Source: Halorubrum salinum
GTDB lineage: Archaea; Halobacteriota; Halobacteria; Halobacteriales; Haloferacaceae
Direction: 5' to 3'
Length of the DNA: 64,000 nt
Assembly: GCF_024494575.1 (NCBI RefSeq)
Contig: NZ_JANHDO010000001.1
Coordinates: 806,001 to 870,000, forward strand
This document shows, in pieces, positions 17,916 to 27,346 of the stretch (position 1 is the first letter of the stretch; every line of letters begins with the position of its first letter). The notes under the pieces are model-generated. The model was not told the DNA's origin, ran no database searches, and was given only the letters and a program-made list of their open reading frames with translations. The position numbers and the translations under genes were made by a program.

Positions 17916-18265
17916 GCGACCCGGAACCCGCGGAGGGGACGCGGCTCGTCCGCGCGTACTACGACGCGCTCGACGCGGGCGAGTACGACCGGCTCGCGGG
18001 GCTGCTCGCGCCGGCGTTCGTCCAGCGGCGCCCCGACCGCACCTTCGAGGGACGCGAGCGCTTCGTGACGTTCATGCGCGACGAGCGGCCGATGACGGAC
18101 ACGACCCACGCCGTCGACCGGGTCTACCCCGCGGGCCCCGGCGTCGCCGTTCGCGGCCGGCTGCTCGACGCCGACGGAGGGACGTTGTTCTCCTTCGTCG
18201 ACGTCTTCGACGTCGCGGACGGCCGGATCACGGCACTGGAGACGTACGCGGCGACGGACGAGTAG
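17912..18265 (+). CDS. SnoaL/NTF2-like family protein
   Basis: A 117-residue protein starting at a GTG that overlaps the stop of the potassium regulator (GTGA). Its alpha+beta cone-fold pattern is that of SnoaL-like ketosteroid-isomerase relatives: LVRAYYDALDAGEYDRLAGL, a central DRTFEGRERFVTFM, and FSFVDVFDVADGRITALETY. Such proteins are small hydrolases, isomerases or ligand carriers; no substrate can be named. Translational coupling suggests shared expression with the upstream gene. Confidence 0.75.
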   Translation: MSDPEPAEGTRLVRAYYDALDAGEYDRLAGLLAPAFVQRRPDRTFEGRERFVTFMRDERPMTDTTHAVDRVYPAGPGVAVRGRLLDADGGTLFSFVDVFDVADGRITALETYAATDE

Positions 18266-18539
18266 CGGGCGGTCCTCGGCGAGTAGCGCTCGCTCCTCGA
18301 TTCGGCGGGCGCTCTTCTGTCGGACCGAATATGACGTGGCCGCGGCTAGACGTTGTAGAGCGACCGCCGCTACGGCGCGGACGTTGAAAGGCGACCGCCT
18401 CGCGCGAACGCGAGACGACCGGTGTGTCGCACGCCGGCGGCCGGTCACGTGAGTCTCGGCCGTGCCGGTATATAAGCCCTCGTTCACGCGACCGGGGATT
18501 CCCGGCCGGCGAGCGGTATCCGGCCGAGTCCGGACTCGA
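18266..18539. other. Intergenic region without recognised gene
   Basis: No coding frame with family-like sequence is visible. A TATATAAG motif occurs around 18470-18476 facing right, where no gene follows on the plus strand, so it is either decayed or drives an unrecognised RNA. Confidence 0.4.
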
Positions 18540-19400
18540 TCAGTCGGGCCGGTGGACCTCGCCGTCGCGCGAGTCGGCGTCCTTCCGGCGGAGCGCGGCG
18601 GCCGCGTTGTTGGCGTCGTAGCCGAAGAACACGTCCTTCGCGTACGTCTCAGCGACCTCGGCGGCGTGGATCAGGTCGTCGACGTCGACTTCGACCGCGT
18701 ACAGTTCGAGCGAGAACGGCGTCTCCGGCGGCGCGCCGTGCACGTCGTAGTCGCCCCCGAGCCGCGACCGGAAGCCGCGAGCGATCGTCTCCAGCCAGTA
18801 GGTCGTCGCGTACTCGGTGTCGTACAGCGGGACGACGAACTCGTCGACGTGCTCCGCGAGGCGGTCGGCGTCGAGCCCCGCACGCGCCCGGAGGTGGCCC
18901 GGATACGGGTCGGGATACAGCGTGAGGAGCAGCCGGCCGGGAACCAGCTCGGCCGCGTCGGCGACGAACTCGGTGATGACGTCGGCGCGCCAGTCGGCCC
19001 ACGCCTCGCGGTCGCTCTCGGCGAACAGCCGCTCGCAGCGGTCACAGCGACAGAACCCCTCGCGCGGGAACCCCACGTCGTCGAGGCGCACGTCGTCGTT
19101 CTCGGCGGCGCAGTCCTCGATGATCTCCAACAGGCCCTCGCGGTACTCCGGGTGCGTCGGGCAGATGTACGCCCAGTCGAAGTAGTCGCGGTCGCGGGTC
19201 GCCGGCTCGCCGCGCTCGTCGACGGGGACGAGGTCCGGATTCTCGCTCGCTGCGGCGTTGTCGCCGAAACACGACACCATGTTCACGGCGTTCGGGAGCG
19301 GCGCGGCCGCCCGGCCCGTGACGTCTTTCACCTCGTAGAAGCCGAGGTCGAACGGCTCCATCTCGACCTCGTCGGCGTTTCGCGTGACGACCCCGTACAT
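18540..19400 (-). CDS. TIM-barrel glycoside-hydrolase-like protein
   Basis: A 286-residue protein starting MYGVVTRNADEVEME. It has alternating helix/strand blocks of a (beta/alpha)8 barrel and the segment DDVGFPREGFCRCDRCERLF, whose CxCxxC knuckle is seen in some glycoside-hydrolase-like TIM barrels. An active-site carboxylate is plausible in the DDVGFP strand end. No signal peptide. The longer alternative starts at a GTG (19406). Function unknown; carbohydrate hydrolysis is inference from fold only. Confidence 0.6.
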   Translation of the reverse strand: MYGVVTRNADEVEMEPFDLGFYEVKDVTGRAAAPLPNAVNMVSCFGDNAAASENPDLVPVDERGEPATRDRDYFDWAYICPTHPEYREGLLEIIEDCAAENDDVRLDDVGFPREGFCRCDRCERLFAESDREAWADWRADVITEFVADAAELVPGRLLLTLYPDPYPGHLRARAGLDADRLAEHVDEFVVPLYDTEYATTYWLETIARGFRSRLGGDYDVHGAPPETPFSLELYAVEVDVDDLIHAAEVAETYAKDVFFGYDANNAAAALRRKDADSRDGEVHRPD

Positions 19401-19506
19401 GGGCACGGCTACGCGGTTGCGGGGTAAAAGCGGCGGGTATCCGCCCGCCGGAGGGAGTCGGACACCGATGCGGCCGAGCGGGTCTGCGAAAAGCGGTGCG
19501 AGCGCG

Positions 19507-19599
19507 TCAGACCTCGACCGGCTCTTTATCGCCGGCGAAGAGGAAGTAGGCGAGCGCGACGAGCGACAGCACGAGGACGAGCTTCAGTTTCTTGCTCAT
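19507..19599 (-). CDS. Very small single-pass membrane protein
   Basis: A 30-residue frame: a basic start (MSKKLKLV), one hydrophobic helix (LVLSLVALAYFLFAG) and a charged end (DKEPVEV). Positive-inside topology and a clean stop suggest a genuine micro-protein rather than chance, but nothing else supports it. It lies 3' of pyrI and is divergent from the TIM-barrel gene's end. Confidence 0.5.
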   Translation of the reverse strand: MSKKLKLVLVLSLVALAYFLFAGDKEPVEV

Positions 19600-19689
19600 A
19601 CACCGATCATCGAACGGGGGTCGCTAAAATCTACCGGCGTCGGCCGCGACCCGGCGGACAAACCGGTCGACCGGCGCGGCCGGAACGAA

Positions 19690-20148
19690 CTAGACGTCGA
19701 TGTGTTCGGCGATGTCCGTCCGCAGGATCGTCGAGCAGTAGTCACACCGGACGCCGTCGGCGACGACGTCGAACCGGGTCTCGACGGGCTCGCCGGCGTT
19801 GGTGATGCAGTTGCGGTTCGGACACGAGAGCACGCCGGTCACGCTGTCGGGCCGGGTGACGCGGTTCTTCTCTGCAACCTCGAACTCGCGGATGATGTTG
19901 ATCGTCGCCTCAGGCGCGATGAGCGAGAGCACGTCGACTTCCGACTGCGAGAGTTCGCGGTCCTCGACTTTCACCACGTCTTTTCGCCCGAGCCGGTCGG
20001 AAGGGACGTTCATCACGACCGAGACGCCGAGCCCCTCGGAGCCGTCGATGCCGAGGATGGCGAGCACGTTGAGCGCCTGCCCGCCCTCGACGTGGTCGAT
20101 GACGGTGCCGTTGCGGATCTTGGAGACGCGTAACTCGTGGTCGCTCAT
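19690..20148 (-). CDS. pyrI: Aspartate carbamoyltransferase regulatory subunit
   Basis: A 152-residue protein starting [19 protein letters not shown]. The N-terminal allosteric (nucleotide-binding) domain and the C-terminal zinc domain are both present, with the four-cysteine site CPNRNC (CxxxxC) and CDYC (CxxC). It allows CTP/ATP control of the catalytic subunit. The stop/start overlap with pyrB (20145-20148) shows a bicistronic pyrBI operon. Confidence 0.95.
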   Translation of the reverse strand: MSDHELRVSKIRNGTVIDHVEGGQALNVLAILGIDGSEGLGVSVVMNVPSDRLGRKDVVKVEDRELSQSEVDVLSLIAPEATINIIREFEVAEKNRVTRPDSVTGVLSCPNRNCITNAGEPVETRFDVVADGVRCDYCSTILRTDIAEHIDV

Positions 20149-21086
20149 CGGTCCACCTCCGGACCCTCTGGGGCCTCCGCGTTCTCGATCAGGGTGTCTA
20201 AAAGCGCCATTCGCACCGGGATCCCGTTGTGCGCCTGCTCGAAGTATCGGGCGTGGTCGGTCCCGTCGATCTCGGGTGCGATCTCGTCGACCCGCGGGAG
20301 CGGGTGCATCACGGAGAGGTCCTCCGCGGCGTCTTCGAGCGTCTCGGCGTCGATCCGGTACTCGCCTGCGACCCGGTGGTACTCGTTCTCGTCGGGGAAC
20401 CGCTCCTTCTGGATTCGCGTGACGTACAGCACGTCGAGATCGGGGAGGACCCCGTCGAGGTCGGTGTGCTCGCGTATCTGCGCGCCCGTCTCGTGGAGGT
20501 CGAACCGGACCGAGCGCGGAAGTCGAAGCGACTCGGGGCTGATGAAGTGCTGATTCGCGTCGAACTCGGTGAGCGCGGCCGCGAGCGAGTGGACCGTGCG
20601 CCCGTACTTCAGGTCGCCCATGATCCCGACGGTGAGGTCGTCGAGCCCGTGGTTCTCGCGGATCGTGTGGAGGTCGAGGAGGGTCTGTGAAGGGTGTTGA
20701 CCCGCGCCGTCACCCGCGTTGACGACGGGCGTCTCGACGTGTTCGGCCGCCAGCGTGGCCGCGCCCTCGCTGGGGTGTCGGAGCACCAAGGCGTCCGCGT
20801 AGCCCTCGATGACGCGGACGGTGTCCGCCAGCGATTCGCCCTTCGAGACGGAAGAAGAGTCGACGTCGCCCATGTCGATCGTGTTCATCCCGAGGCGCTT
20901 CGCCGCGCTGTCGAAACTCATCCGGGTGCGCGTGCTCGGCTCGAAAAAGCAGAGCGCGAGCACGCGTCCGGCGTGCCGGTCCGCGTAGGCGGCGGGGTCG
21001 TCGGCGACCGCCCGGGCCCGGTCGAGCACCGCCTCGATGTCATCCCGCGAGAGCTGTTTCGCGGTGATGAGGTGGTCCTGACGCAT
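20145..21086 (-). CDS. pyrB: Aspartate carbamoyltransferase catalytic subunit
   Basis: A 313-residue protein starting [20 protein letters not shown]. The carbamoyl-phosphate motif [11 protein letters not shown], the [11 protein letters not shown] loop, the [14 protein letters not shown] block and the [10 protein letters not shown] motif identify it. It makes carbamoyl-aspartate in pyrimidine synthesis. The frame extends upstream, but homology begins at this ATG. Confidence 0.96.
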   Translation of the reverse strand: MRQDHLITAKQLSRDDIEAVLDRARAVADDPAAYADRHAGRVLALCFFEPSTRTRMSFDSAAKRLGMNTIDMGDVDSSSVSKGESLADTVRVIEGYADALVLRHPSEGAATLAAEHVETPVVNAGDGAGQHPSQTLLDLHTIRENHGLDDLTVGIMGDLKYGRTVHSLAAALTEFDANQHFISPESLRLPRSVRFDLHETGAQIREHTDLDGVLPDLDVLYVTRIQKERFPDENEYHRVAGEYRIDAETLEDAAEDLSVMHPLPRVDEIAPEIDGTDHARYFEQAHNGIPVRMALLDTLIENAEAPEGPEVDR

Positions 21087-21260
21087 CGTCGAAGAAGGGG
21101 ATGGGCACGCTCTTGAATCTCCCGGCTCGGACCGCGACGAGGCTGCCCACGTCCGTGCGGATCGGGTGACCGCGGGGCTTCGAGATTCGAAAGGAGAGGG
21201 GCAGACGTCGCCGACGCCGTCGGCCGGACACCTAAGCCCGTCCGGTCCCAAGGCCGTCAC

Positions 21261-21578
21261 ATGTCCGAGAACGACCCGGCCGATCTGCTGCCGAACGACC
21301 GCGTGAAACAGGCCGCCGTCGACGGCGACGTGACTCAACTTCATCGCGGGAATCAGTACGGCGAGGCGGGCGACACCTTCGCGGTCGACGGCGTGACTTT
21401 CGAGTTGACCGAAGTGACGGAGCGCACGCTCGGAGACATGACGGACGAAGACGCGAAACGCGAGGGATCGCCGTCGCTCGACGCCTACGAGGAACGGATG
21501 GTCAGCGCGCACGGCGGACACTTCGAGTGGGACGACGACGCCGACGTGGTGCGCCATCGGTTCGAGCGCGTGGACTGA
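21261..21578 (+). CDS. ASCH-like domain protein
   Basis: A 105-residue protein starting [18 protein letters not shown]. The order [37 protein letters not shown] and VRHRFERVD matches the ASCH/PUA-like beta-barrel in which a basic strand precedes a GDTF turn and the D-x-D-A-x-x-E-G helix cap. ASCH domains bind RNA or modified nucleosides and may hydrolyse N4-acetylcytidine; the exact role here is unknown. It is divergent from pyrB. Confidence 0.75.
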   Translation: MSENDPADLLPNDRVKQAAVDGDVTQLHRGNQYGEAGDTFAVDGVTFELTEVTERTLGDMTDEDAKREGSPSLDAYEERMVSAHGGHFEWDDDADVVRHRFERVD

Positions 21579-22204
21579 CATCTCGCACCGCCTGCGGTGG
21601 TACCGCTGGTGGCCCGCGTTGTGACCGCGTCTGTGTGACCGTATTGTGACTGCGTCTGTGTGACCCGTATTTTGATCGCATCGGTGAGCAACTGCCGAAT
21701 CGAGTTCGCGCGTCGGTGCGCCGGTCGACGTCGAGCCGGACCGCTCAGCGGTCCCACCGCCTCACATTTCGGTCTCGTCTGAACACCGCCCGTATTTTAT
21801 CATTAGAATGTGACACGTGTGCGAAAGGAGGGGGAACCGGCTTCACAGGCGGTCGTCGATTTGCGCGGCCGACACGGAGCGTCGATCGCCGATAGCGCGG
21901 TTCGATGGTGCCAATCAATCCCCCCTTCTGTTCCAGTGAAATAGCGCCACAGTGCCGCGATTTTCTCGATATTGAATCAGTTTCACCCCGGTCTGACTAC
22001 GCTTATGTGTGCAGAACCCGTTCGTTACCGACGAACCCGATCCAAGCGTCAGACGCGCGGAACCGATTTGCATAACTGAACAGACACGTATCCACCGAAA
22101 CACCTGTCGGGTTCGGACATCCGAACGTACAAGAGTCCGCCTCGCCAGTACACCAACACTACGATGATTCATATCCCACACCGACCGATCGGGGTGACCG
22201 TCGA
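21579..22204. other. Long intergenic region upstream of nrdJ
   Basis: About 620 bp without a convincing gene. It holds a short tandem repeat (21619-21669), an AT patch (TATTTTATCATTAGAATG, about 21791-21808) and a small inverted repeat GTTCGG-ACAT-CCGAAC (22111-22126), about 80 bp before the nrdJ start. These are candidate regulatory signals for ribonucleotide reductase. Confidence 0.5.
21619..21669. repeat. Two-copy 25/26-bp tandem repeat
   Basis: Units at 21619-21643 and 21644-21669, both built on TTGTGACxGCGTCTGTGTG. They differ by one substitution and one inserted C. A third partial unit may follow (GTATTTTGATCGC). Non-coding. Confidence 0.75.
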
Positions 22205-25200
22205 ATGAGCAGCGACGGCGTCGCCGCCGACGAACTCGAACTGCCGATCAAACGAACCACGGGCGAGACGATGGAAGAACGCCTCACGGCCAACGCCTAC
22301 CACAACATCCTCCCCGCCCGCTACCTCCGGAAGAACGCCGACGGCGAAGCGATCGAGGACCCCGAAGAGCTGTTCGACCGCGTCGCGCGAAACGTCGCGC
22401 TCGCGGAGGCGGTCTTCGAGGCCGAAAAACAGGGCGTCGAGATCACCGTCACGCCCGATCAGCTGAAGCCCGACCACCCGCGGCGCGACGAGCTCGCCGA
22501 GGACGTCTTCGGCGCGGGCGTCACGGCAGACGACGAGGCGGAGACGACGCTCACCGCGCACAACGTCAACAAGTTCGCGTACGACACGGTCGTCCCCGAG
22601 CTCCCCGACAGCGTGCGCGACCACGTCGAGGCGACCGCGGACCGGTTCCGCGACGGGATGGAGTCGCTCTCGTTCATGCCGAACTCGCCGACGCTGATGA
22701 ACGCGGGCGACGAGCTACAGCAGCTCTCCGCGTGTTTCGTCGACTCCCCCGGCGACGACATCACGGACATCCACCAGACCGCCAAGGAGGCGGCCGAGGT
22801 GTTCCAGTCCGGCGGCGGTATGGGATACGCGTTCTGGAAGCTGCGCCCCTACGGCGACTCCGTCGGCTCCACGGGCGGGATCGCCTCCGGCCCGATCACG
22901 TTCATGCGGACGTTCGACCAGATGTGCGAGACGATCGCACAGGGCGGCGCGCGCCGCGGTGCGCAGATGGGCGTCATGCGCGTCTCACACCCCGACGTCA
23001 TCCAGTTCATTCACTCGAAGAACAAAGACGTCTCGCTGGCCCACTCGCTGCGGCTCAACGACCCCGACGACTTCACGCACAACTCTTTCGCGGACGCCCT
23101 AGAGGAGGCGCGCGAACTCATCGACGAGGACGGCCGCGTCCCCGAACACCTCCGGAACGCGGTCGAGGGGCACCTCTCGAACTTCAACATCAGCGTCGGC
23201 GTCACGGACGACTTCATGGAGGCGCTGTACAACGACGAGGAGTTCACCTTCACCAACCCCCGCACGGAGGAGCCGCACGTCGCCACCCCCGAGACGAAGG
23301 AGATCTACGACATGTTCGGCCTCGGCGAGCACGTCGAGGTCGGCGAGGAGCTTTCGATCCCCGCACAGGAGCTGTGGGACGACATGATCGAGGGCGCACA
23401 CGAGAACGGTGAGCCCGGCGTCATCTACCTCGAACGGGTGAACAAGGAGCACTCGTTCGACGTCGAAGAGTACCCGGACCACCGCATCCTCGCGACGAAC
23501 CCGTGCGGCGAGCAGCCGCTCGAAGAGTACGAGGCCTGTAACCTCGGCCACATCAACCTCTCGACGCTCGCGGCACAGGACGCGCCGGACTGGCGCGTCT
23601 GGTCCGACGAACACGCCGACGAGTACGACTCGCGGGAGGCTGCGATGTCGGCGTTCTTACAGGAGGCGATCGACTTCGAGGAGTTCGACGAGCGGATCGA
23701 CTACGGCACCCGGTTCTTGGAGAACGTCGTCACGATGTCGGACTTCCCGGTCGACAAGATCGAAGAGAAGGTCCGGGACATGCGAAAGATCGGACTGGGG
23801 GTCATGGGGCTCGCCCAGCTGTACATCCAGCTCGGTATCCGGTACGGCACCGAGGAGGGCAACGAGGTCGCCCGCCAGCTGATGACCCACATCAACCACG
23901 CGTCGAAACAGACCTCCCACGAGCTCGCGACGGAGCGCGGGACGTTCAACGACTGGGAGGAGTCGAAGTACGCGAACCCCACCGAACACCGCGATTGGTT
24001 CGAACACTACACCGGACTCGACGCCGACGAGTGGGAAGACGGGTTCCCGATCCGCAACCACAACACGACGACGATCGCGCCCACGGGCACGACGTCGATG
24101 ATCGGCAACACCACCGGCGGCTGCGAGCCCATCTACAACGTCGCCTACTACAAGAACGTCTCCGACGACGTGCAGGGCGACGAGATGCTCGTCGAGTTCG
24201 ACGACTACTTCCTCCGAACCTTAGAGGAGAACGACGTCGACGTCGACGCGGTGAAGCAGGAGGCGCAGGCGCAGATGGCCGAAAACGAGTTCGACGGCGT
24301 GGACGGGCTCGACACCGTGCCGGACGCCATCGGCGAGCTGTTCGTCGTCACCGGCGACCTCTCGGGCAAACAGCACGCGGCCGTCCAGTGCGCCTGTCAG
24401 CAGGGCGTCGACTCCGCCATCTCGAAGACGTGTAACTTCCCGAACGACGCCACCGCCGAGGAGATGGAAGAGGTGTACCGCTACATCTACGACCACGGCG
24501 GGAAGGGCGTCACCGTCTACCGCGACGGCACCCGCTCGAAGCAGGTGCTCACGACGCGCGCGAAGAACACGGAGTTCGCCGACGAGAGCGAGGCGGCGGA
24601 GACGATCGTCGAACAGATCGGCGAGGTGTTCGGCGGTATCGAGGCGTTCCTCGACAACGAGGACGTGCAGGCGGCGATCGACACGGAGATCGCGGACCTG
24701 CTCGAAGCCAGCGAGCAGCCGCAGATCGACTACAGCGAGCGCAGTCCCCGTCCGGACTCGCTGTCGGGCGTGACCCAGCGCGTCGAGACGGGCTACGGCA
24801 AGCTGTACGTCACCATCAACGAGGACGAGAACGGCCGACCGTTCGAGCTGTTCGCGAACATCGGCCACTCCGGCGGCTACACCAACTCCTTCACGGAGGC
24901 GCTCGCGAAGGTCATCTCGACGGCGCTCCGCTCGGGCGTCGACCCCGAGGAGATCGTCGACGAGCTCCAGGGCACTCGGAGCCCGAAGGTCGCGTGGGAC
25001 AAAGGCGAGCAGATCCAGTCGATCCCCGACGCGATCGGTACCGCGCTCCGGCGGTATCTCGACGACGACGTGGACAAGGGAATTCCCCAACAGCAGAGCC
25101 TCGACGACGTCGGGACCGACGCCGCCACCGAGCCGCCGAGCCAGACCGACGGCGGCGCAGTCGACGCCGGGCCGACGGTCGACGACGCCGGGCCGACGGG

Positions 25201-25372
25201 GACCGCGGTCCCGGACGGACCGAGTTCCGACAGGGCGGACGAGTCCGACGACGCGATGCAGGAGCTGATCGCCGCGGGCGAATCACCCGAATGTCCCGAC
25301 TGTGGCGGCATGAACCTCTACTACTCCGAGGGCTGCAAGACGTGCGAGTCGTGCGGCTGGTCTGAGTGTTGA
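22205..25372 (+). CDS. nrdJ: Adenosylcobalamin-dependent (class II) ribonucleotide reductase
   Basis: A 1055-residue protein making deoxynucleotides from ribonucleoside diphosphates with a B12-derived thiyl radical. Visible features: the substrate-site cysteine region LSACFVDSPGDD, finger-loop NPCGEQPLEEYEACNLGHIN, FPIRNHNTTTIAPTGTTSMI, and the C-terminal redox/zinc ribbon CPDCGG...CKTCESCGWSEC. There is no N-terminal ATP-cone. A long Asp/Thr/Gly-rich linker (residues about 955-1020) joins the catalytic core to the zinc ribbon. The sequence does not contain an intein, although inteins are common in this family. Confidence 0.95.
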   Translation: MSSDGVAADELELPIKRTTGETMEERLTANAYHNILPARYLRKNADGEAIEDPEELFDRVARNVALAEAVFEAEKQGVEITVTPDQLKPDHPRRDELAEDVFGAGVTADDEAETTLTAHNVNKFAYDTVVPELPDSVRDHVEATADRFRDGMESLSFMPNSPTLMNAGDELQQLSACFVDSPGDDITDIHQTAKEAAEVFQSGGGMGYAFWKLRPYGDSVGSTGGIASGPITFMRTFDQMCETIAQGGARRGAQMGVMRVSHPDVIQFIHSKNKDVSLAHSLRLNDPDDFTHNSFADALEEARELIDEDGRVPEHLRNAVEGHLSNFNISVGVTDDFMEALYNDEEFTFTNPRTEEPHVATPETKEIYDMFGLGEHVEVGEELSIPAQELWDDMIEGAHENGEPGVIYLERVNKEHSFDVEEYPDHRILATNPCGEQPLEEYEACNLGHINLSTLAAQDAPDWRVWSDEHADEYDSREAAMSAFLQEAIDFEEFDERIDYGTRFLENVVTMSDFPVDKIEEKVRDMRKIGLGVMGLAQLYIQLGIRYGTEEGNEVARQLMTHINHASKQTSHELATERGTFNDWEESKYANPTEHRDWFEHYTGLDADEWEDGFPIRNHNTTTIAPTGTTSMIGNTTGGCEPIYNVAYYKNVSDDVQGDEMLVEFDDYFLRTLEENDVDVDAVKQEAQAQMAENEFDGVDGLDTVPDAIGELFVVTGDLSGKQHAAVQCACQQGVDSAISKTCNFPNDATAEEMEEVYRYIYDHGGKGVTVYRDGTRSKQVLTTRAKNTEFADESEAAETIVEQIGEVFGGIEAFLDNEDVQAAIDTEIADLLEASEQPQIDYSERSPRPDSLSGVTQRVETGYGKLYVTINEDENGRPFELFANIGHSGGYTNSFTEALAKVISTALRSGVDPEEIVDELQGTRSPKVAWDKGEQIQSIPDAIGTALRRYLDDDVDKGIPQQQSLDDVGTDAATEPPSQTDGGAVDAGPTVDDAGPTGTAVPDGPSSDRADESDDAMQELIAAGESPECPDCGGMNLYYSEGCKTCESCGWSEC

Positions 25373-25942
25373 TTTCGTCGCCGCCGACACGATAATCCGG
25401 CGGCGGCCGCCGGGTTCTCGCGGGCGAGAATCGAGACGCGACCGCGGAGACACTGGCGTTTTGACTGGTGAACTGCGAAACGGTTTTTTTATCGGTGAAA
25501 ACGGGTGGCCTCTGCACTCATAGGGGTCGTCATCGCTGGTGCCGAGGCAGCTCGGGGCGGTGCATCGTCATCGGCCGGTCGCACGTAGCCGCTCTCCGGA
25601 TAAAAGGGTATTCGGCCCCGTGTCAGTCGCCGCCGTGACAGGAGCCGGCGTAGGCGTTCCAGCGGTCGGTCCCGTTCGGGAGTCGGACCGTGCTCGACGG
25701 ATCGAACATCGCTGCCGCCGTCCCCGTGTTCGTCGTCTCGGCCGTCTCGTCGGTCGTCGCGCGCGTGCTCGGTAACTCGGGCCCGCCGGTCGGGTTCGAC
25801 TCCGAGCTTGCGTTAATCGTGTACTACGGGTGGCACACTCTCCCCGACGAACTGCTATGTAATAATTGTTTATGTTCGTTTATCCGGGAGGCGGCGGGGG
25901 CGCTCCCCGGCCTCGCGCTTATACTCTCAGACCACGAAGCGC
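25373..25942. other. Intergenic region with a possible gene remnant
   Basis: About 570 bp. A run of Ts (25482-25490) may terminate nrdJ transcripts. On the reverse strand, 25623-25811 is open for 62 codons without an ATG near its 5' end; see the separate entry. AT-rich sequence at 25855-25880 (TATGTAATAATTG) looks like a promoter. A forward frame at 25690-26016 overlaps the next gene and has no family-like content. Confidence 0.4.
25623..25811 (-). pseudogene. Possible 3' remnant of a protein gene
   Basis: The reverse frame reads a Thr/Glu-rich stretch, then AAAMFDPSSTVRLPNGTDRW, then NAYAGSCHGGD and a TGA stop at 25623-25625. A TAG stop lies just upstream of the open part and there is no ATG near the 5' end (the only Met is internal). 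The Thr-rich linker and the ordered end resemble a real C-terminus, so this may be a decayed or fragmentary secreted protein. Weak evidence; the frame could be chance in GC-rich DNA. Confidence 0.25.
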
Positions 25943-25948
25943 GTGTCG

Positions 25949-26563
25949 ATGCCCGAAGAGCCCTCCCGTGGCGGGCAGTCAGTCGAGCGATCGGACGGTC
26001 GCGACGCCGGCGGTGAAGACGTCGACCACGCCGGCGTTCGGACCGGCGAGGCCGACGGATCCGGTGGAACCGCCGTCACGTCATCGCCGGTCGACGAGTC
26101 GGTGCAGCGCCGCCTGCGCGAGGCGTACCTCAACGACGAGGCGGGCGTGTTGGTCGTGACCGAGGTTCGATCCGCCGGCTCCGAGGTTCACGTGGAGTTT
26201 CGGCCTCCACACGGCGGGTCGGCGCACGTCGAGCGATTTCCAGCCCCGCGAGACGGCTCGCTGACGGAATCGGCGGCGTTCCTCGAGTTTCTCGAGTCGG
26301 CTGGCGTCTCGCCGCTCGGCGTCGACGAGATTGTCGGCACTCGCGTCCCGGCGACCTACGACCCCGACGACGGGTGGCAGATCGACCGACGCTACGGTGG
26401 AGACCGAACTGCGACCGAACCGCGGTCGCTCCGGCGGTCGCTGACGGCCGTTCGGGCCCGAGCCGCGTCGTGGGTGTGGCGGTATCGGTACTGGCTGTTC
26501 GCGTTGCTGCTAGTTGGCGGAGAGATACTGTTCGTCGTGGTCGTCGTGCTCCTGTACACCTGA
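25949..26563 (+). CDS. Uncharacterised protein with C-terminal membrane anchor
   Basis: A 204-residue protein starting MPEEPSRGGQSVE (a GTG two codons upstream is an alternative). A disordered, acidic N-terminus is followed by a soluble alpha/beta part (residues about 48-140) and a single C-terminal helix, WLFALLLVGGEILFVVVVVL, with the stop just after it: a tail-anchored arrangement. A TATA-like TTATAC lies about 25 bp upstream. No family recognised. Confidence 0.6.
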   Translation: MPEEPSRGGQSVERSDGRDAGGEDVDHAGVRTGEADGSGGTAVTSSPVDESVQRRLREAYLNDEAGVLVVTEVRSAGSEVHVEFRPPHGGSAHVERFPAPRDGSLTESAAFLEFLESAGVSPLGVDEIVGTRVPATYDPDDGWQIDRRYGGDRTATEPRSLRRSLTAVRARAASWVWRYRYWLFALLLVGGEILFVVVVVLLYT

Positions 26564-26626
26564 CCGGTCGCCCGGCCGGTCGGCACGTGACGGCTTCGAC
26601 AGACGCCTCGGCCCGCGTCAGCGGGA

Positions 26627-26911
26627 TTACTGGATGTGACCTTCGCGACGGAGTTGGTCGGCGTCCTCCTCCGTGTAGCGCCACTCGACGTTCGCCTTCT
26701 CGTCCTGCCAGTCCCACGGTTCTGCGAGCACGACGTCGCCCTCGCTGATCCACGTGCGGTATTTCATGCGGCCGGGTATCCGGCCCATACGGGTCTCGCC
26801 GTCGACACAGCGCAGTCGGACGTGGTTCCCGCCGAGGTGCTCCGTCACCACGGCGAACACTTCGTCGTCGTTGGGCATTCGGAGGTTCCGACGCCCGGAT
26901 TCTTCGCTCAT
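26627..26911 (-). CDS. eif1A: Translation initiation factor aIF-1A
   Basis: A 94-residue OB-fold protein starting [20 protein letters not shown]. The conserved core [40 protein letters not shown] and the final [12 protein letters not shown] identify it. It promotes mRNA and initiator-tRNA binding at the 30S A site. The start at 26911 is set by homology and by a TATA box (26934-26940, reverse strand) 23-29 bp upstream. Confidence 0.95.
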   Translation of the reverse strand: MSEESGRRNLRMPNDDEVFAVVTEHLGGNHVRLRCVDGETRMGRIPGRMKYRTWISEGDVVLAEPWDWQDEKANVEWRYTEEDADQLRREGHIQ

Positions 26912-26933
26912 ACAGTGAGTAAGACGGTCGACC

Positions 26934-26940
26934 GTATAAG
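26934..26940 (-). promoter_or_regulatory. TATA box of aIF-1A gene
   Basis: CTTATAC on the reverse strand, 23-29 bp upstream of the ATG at 26911; fits a leaderless transcript. Confidence 0.65.
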
Positions 26941-27147
26941 TCATGGGAGACGCGTGTGCGCGTTCCTCATGTGGTACACAGACGCGCGGTCGTTCGCGGT
27001 CCGAGCGTCGCCTCCGACCGCAGCGCGCGCGAGTCGACGGCTCCGGCGGACCAGTCTCACCGCGGTCGCTCGACTGCGCGCCGTTGGACCATTCCGTGCG
27101 GAGAGACGAGCGAAGCGTTCAAACCGCGCGGCACCGATCCCCTTCGC

Positions 27148-27282
27148 ATGAAAGATATGGAGTCCATCGTCCTCGACGACAACGAGGAGGCCCTCGCTCC
27201 CGCGGTCGTGATCGCGACGGTCGCCCTGCTGGCCGTCTTCGCCGTCGGATTCGTGATCCAAGCCGTCGGTCTCGTGGTGTGA
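27148..27282 (+). CDS. Small single-pass membrane protein
   Basis: A 44-residue protein: an acidic start (MKDMESIVLDDNEEALAP) and one long hydrophobic helix (AVVIATVALLAVFAVGFVIQ) ending GLVV. Upstream in-frame sequence is basic and unlike the protein, so the ATG at 27148 is preferred. It lies between aIF-1A (divergent) and carbonic anhydrase (same strand, 64 bp away). Unknown function. Confidence 0.6.
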   Translation: MKDMESIVLDDNEEALAPAVVIATVALLAVFAVGFVIQAVGLVV

Positions 27283-27346
27283 CGCCTCGCCGCCGCGTCT
27301 CGCTCCGGCCCGGCCGCTTTTCACTCACGACCGCGAGTCGGTCCGC

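Noticed and set aside
21915..22181. Reverse-strand frame of 88 codons upstream of nrdJ
   Set aside because: Arg/Thr/Val-rich, not acidic like the host proteome and lies in a regulatory region.
25690..26016. Forward frame starting MLDGSNIAAAVPVFVV
   Set aside because: It overlaps the start of the next gene, ends in an Arg-rich run, and has no signal or family pattern.
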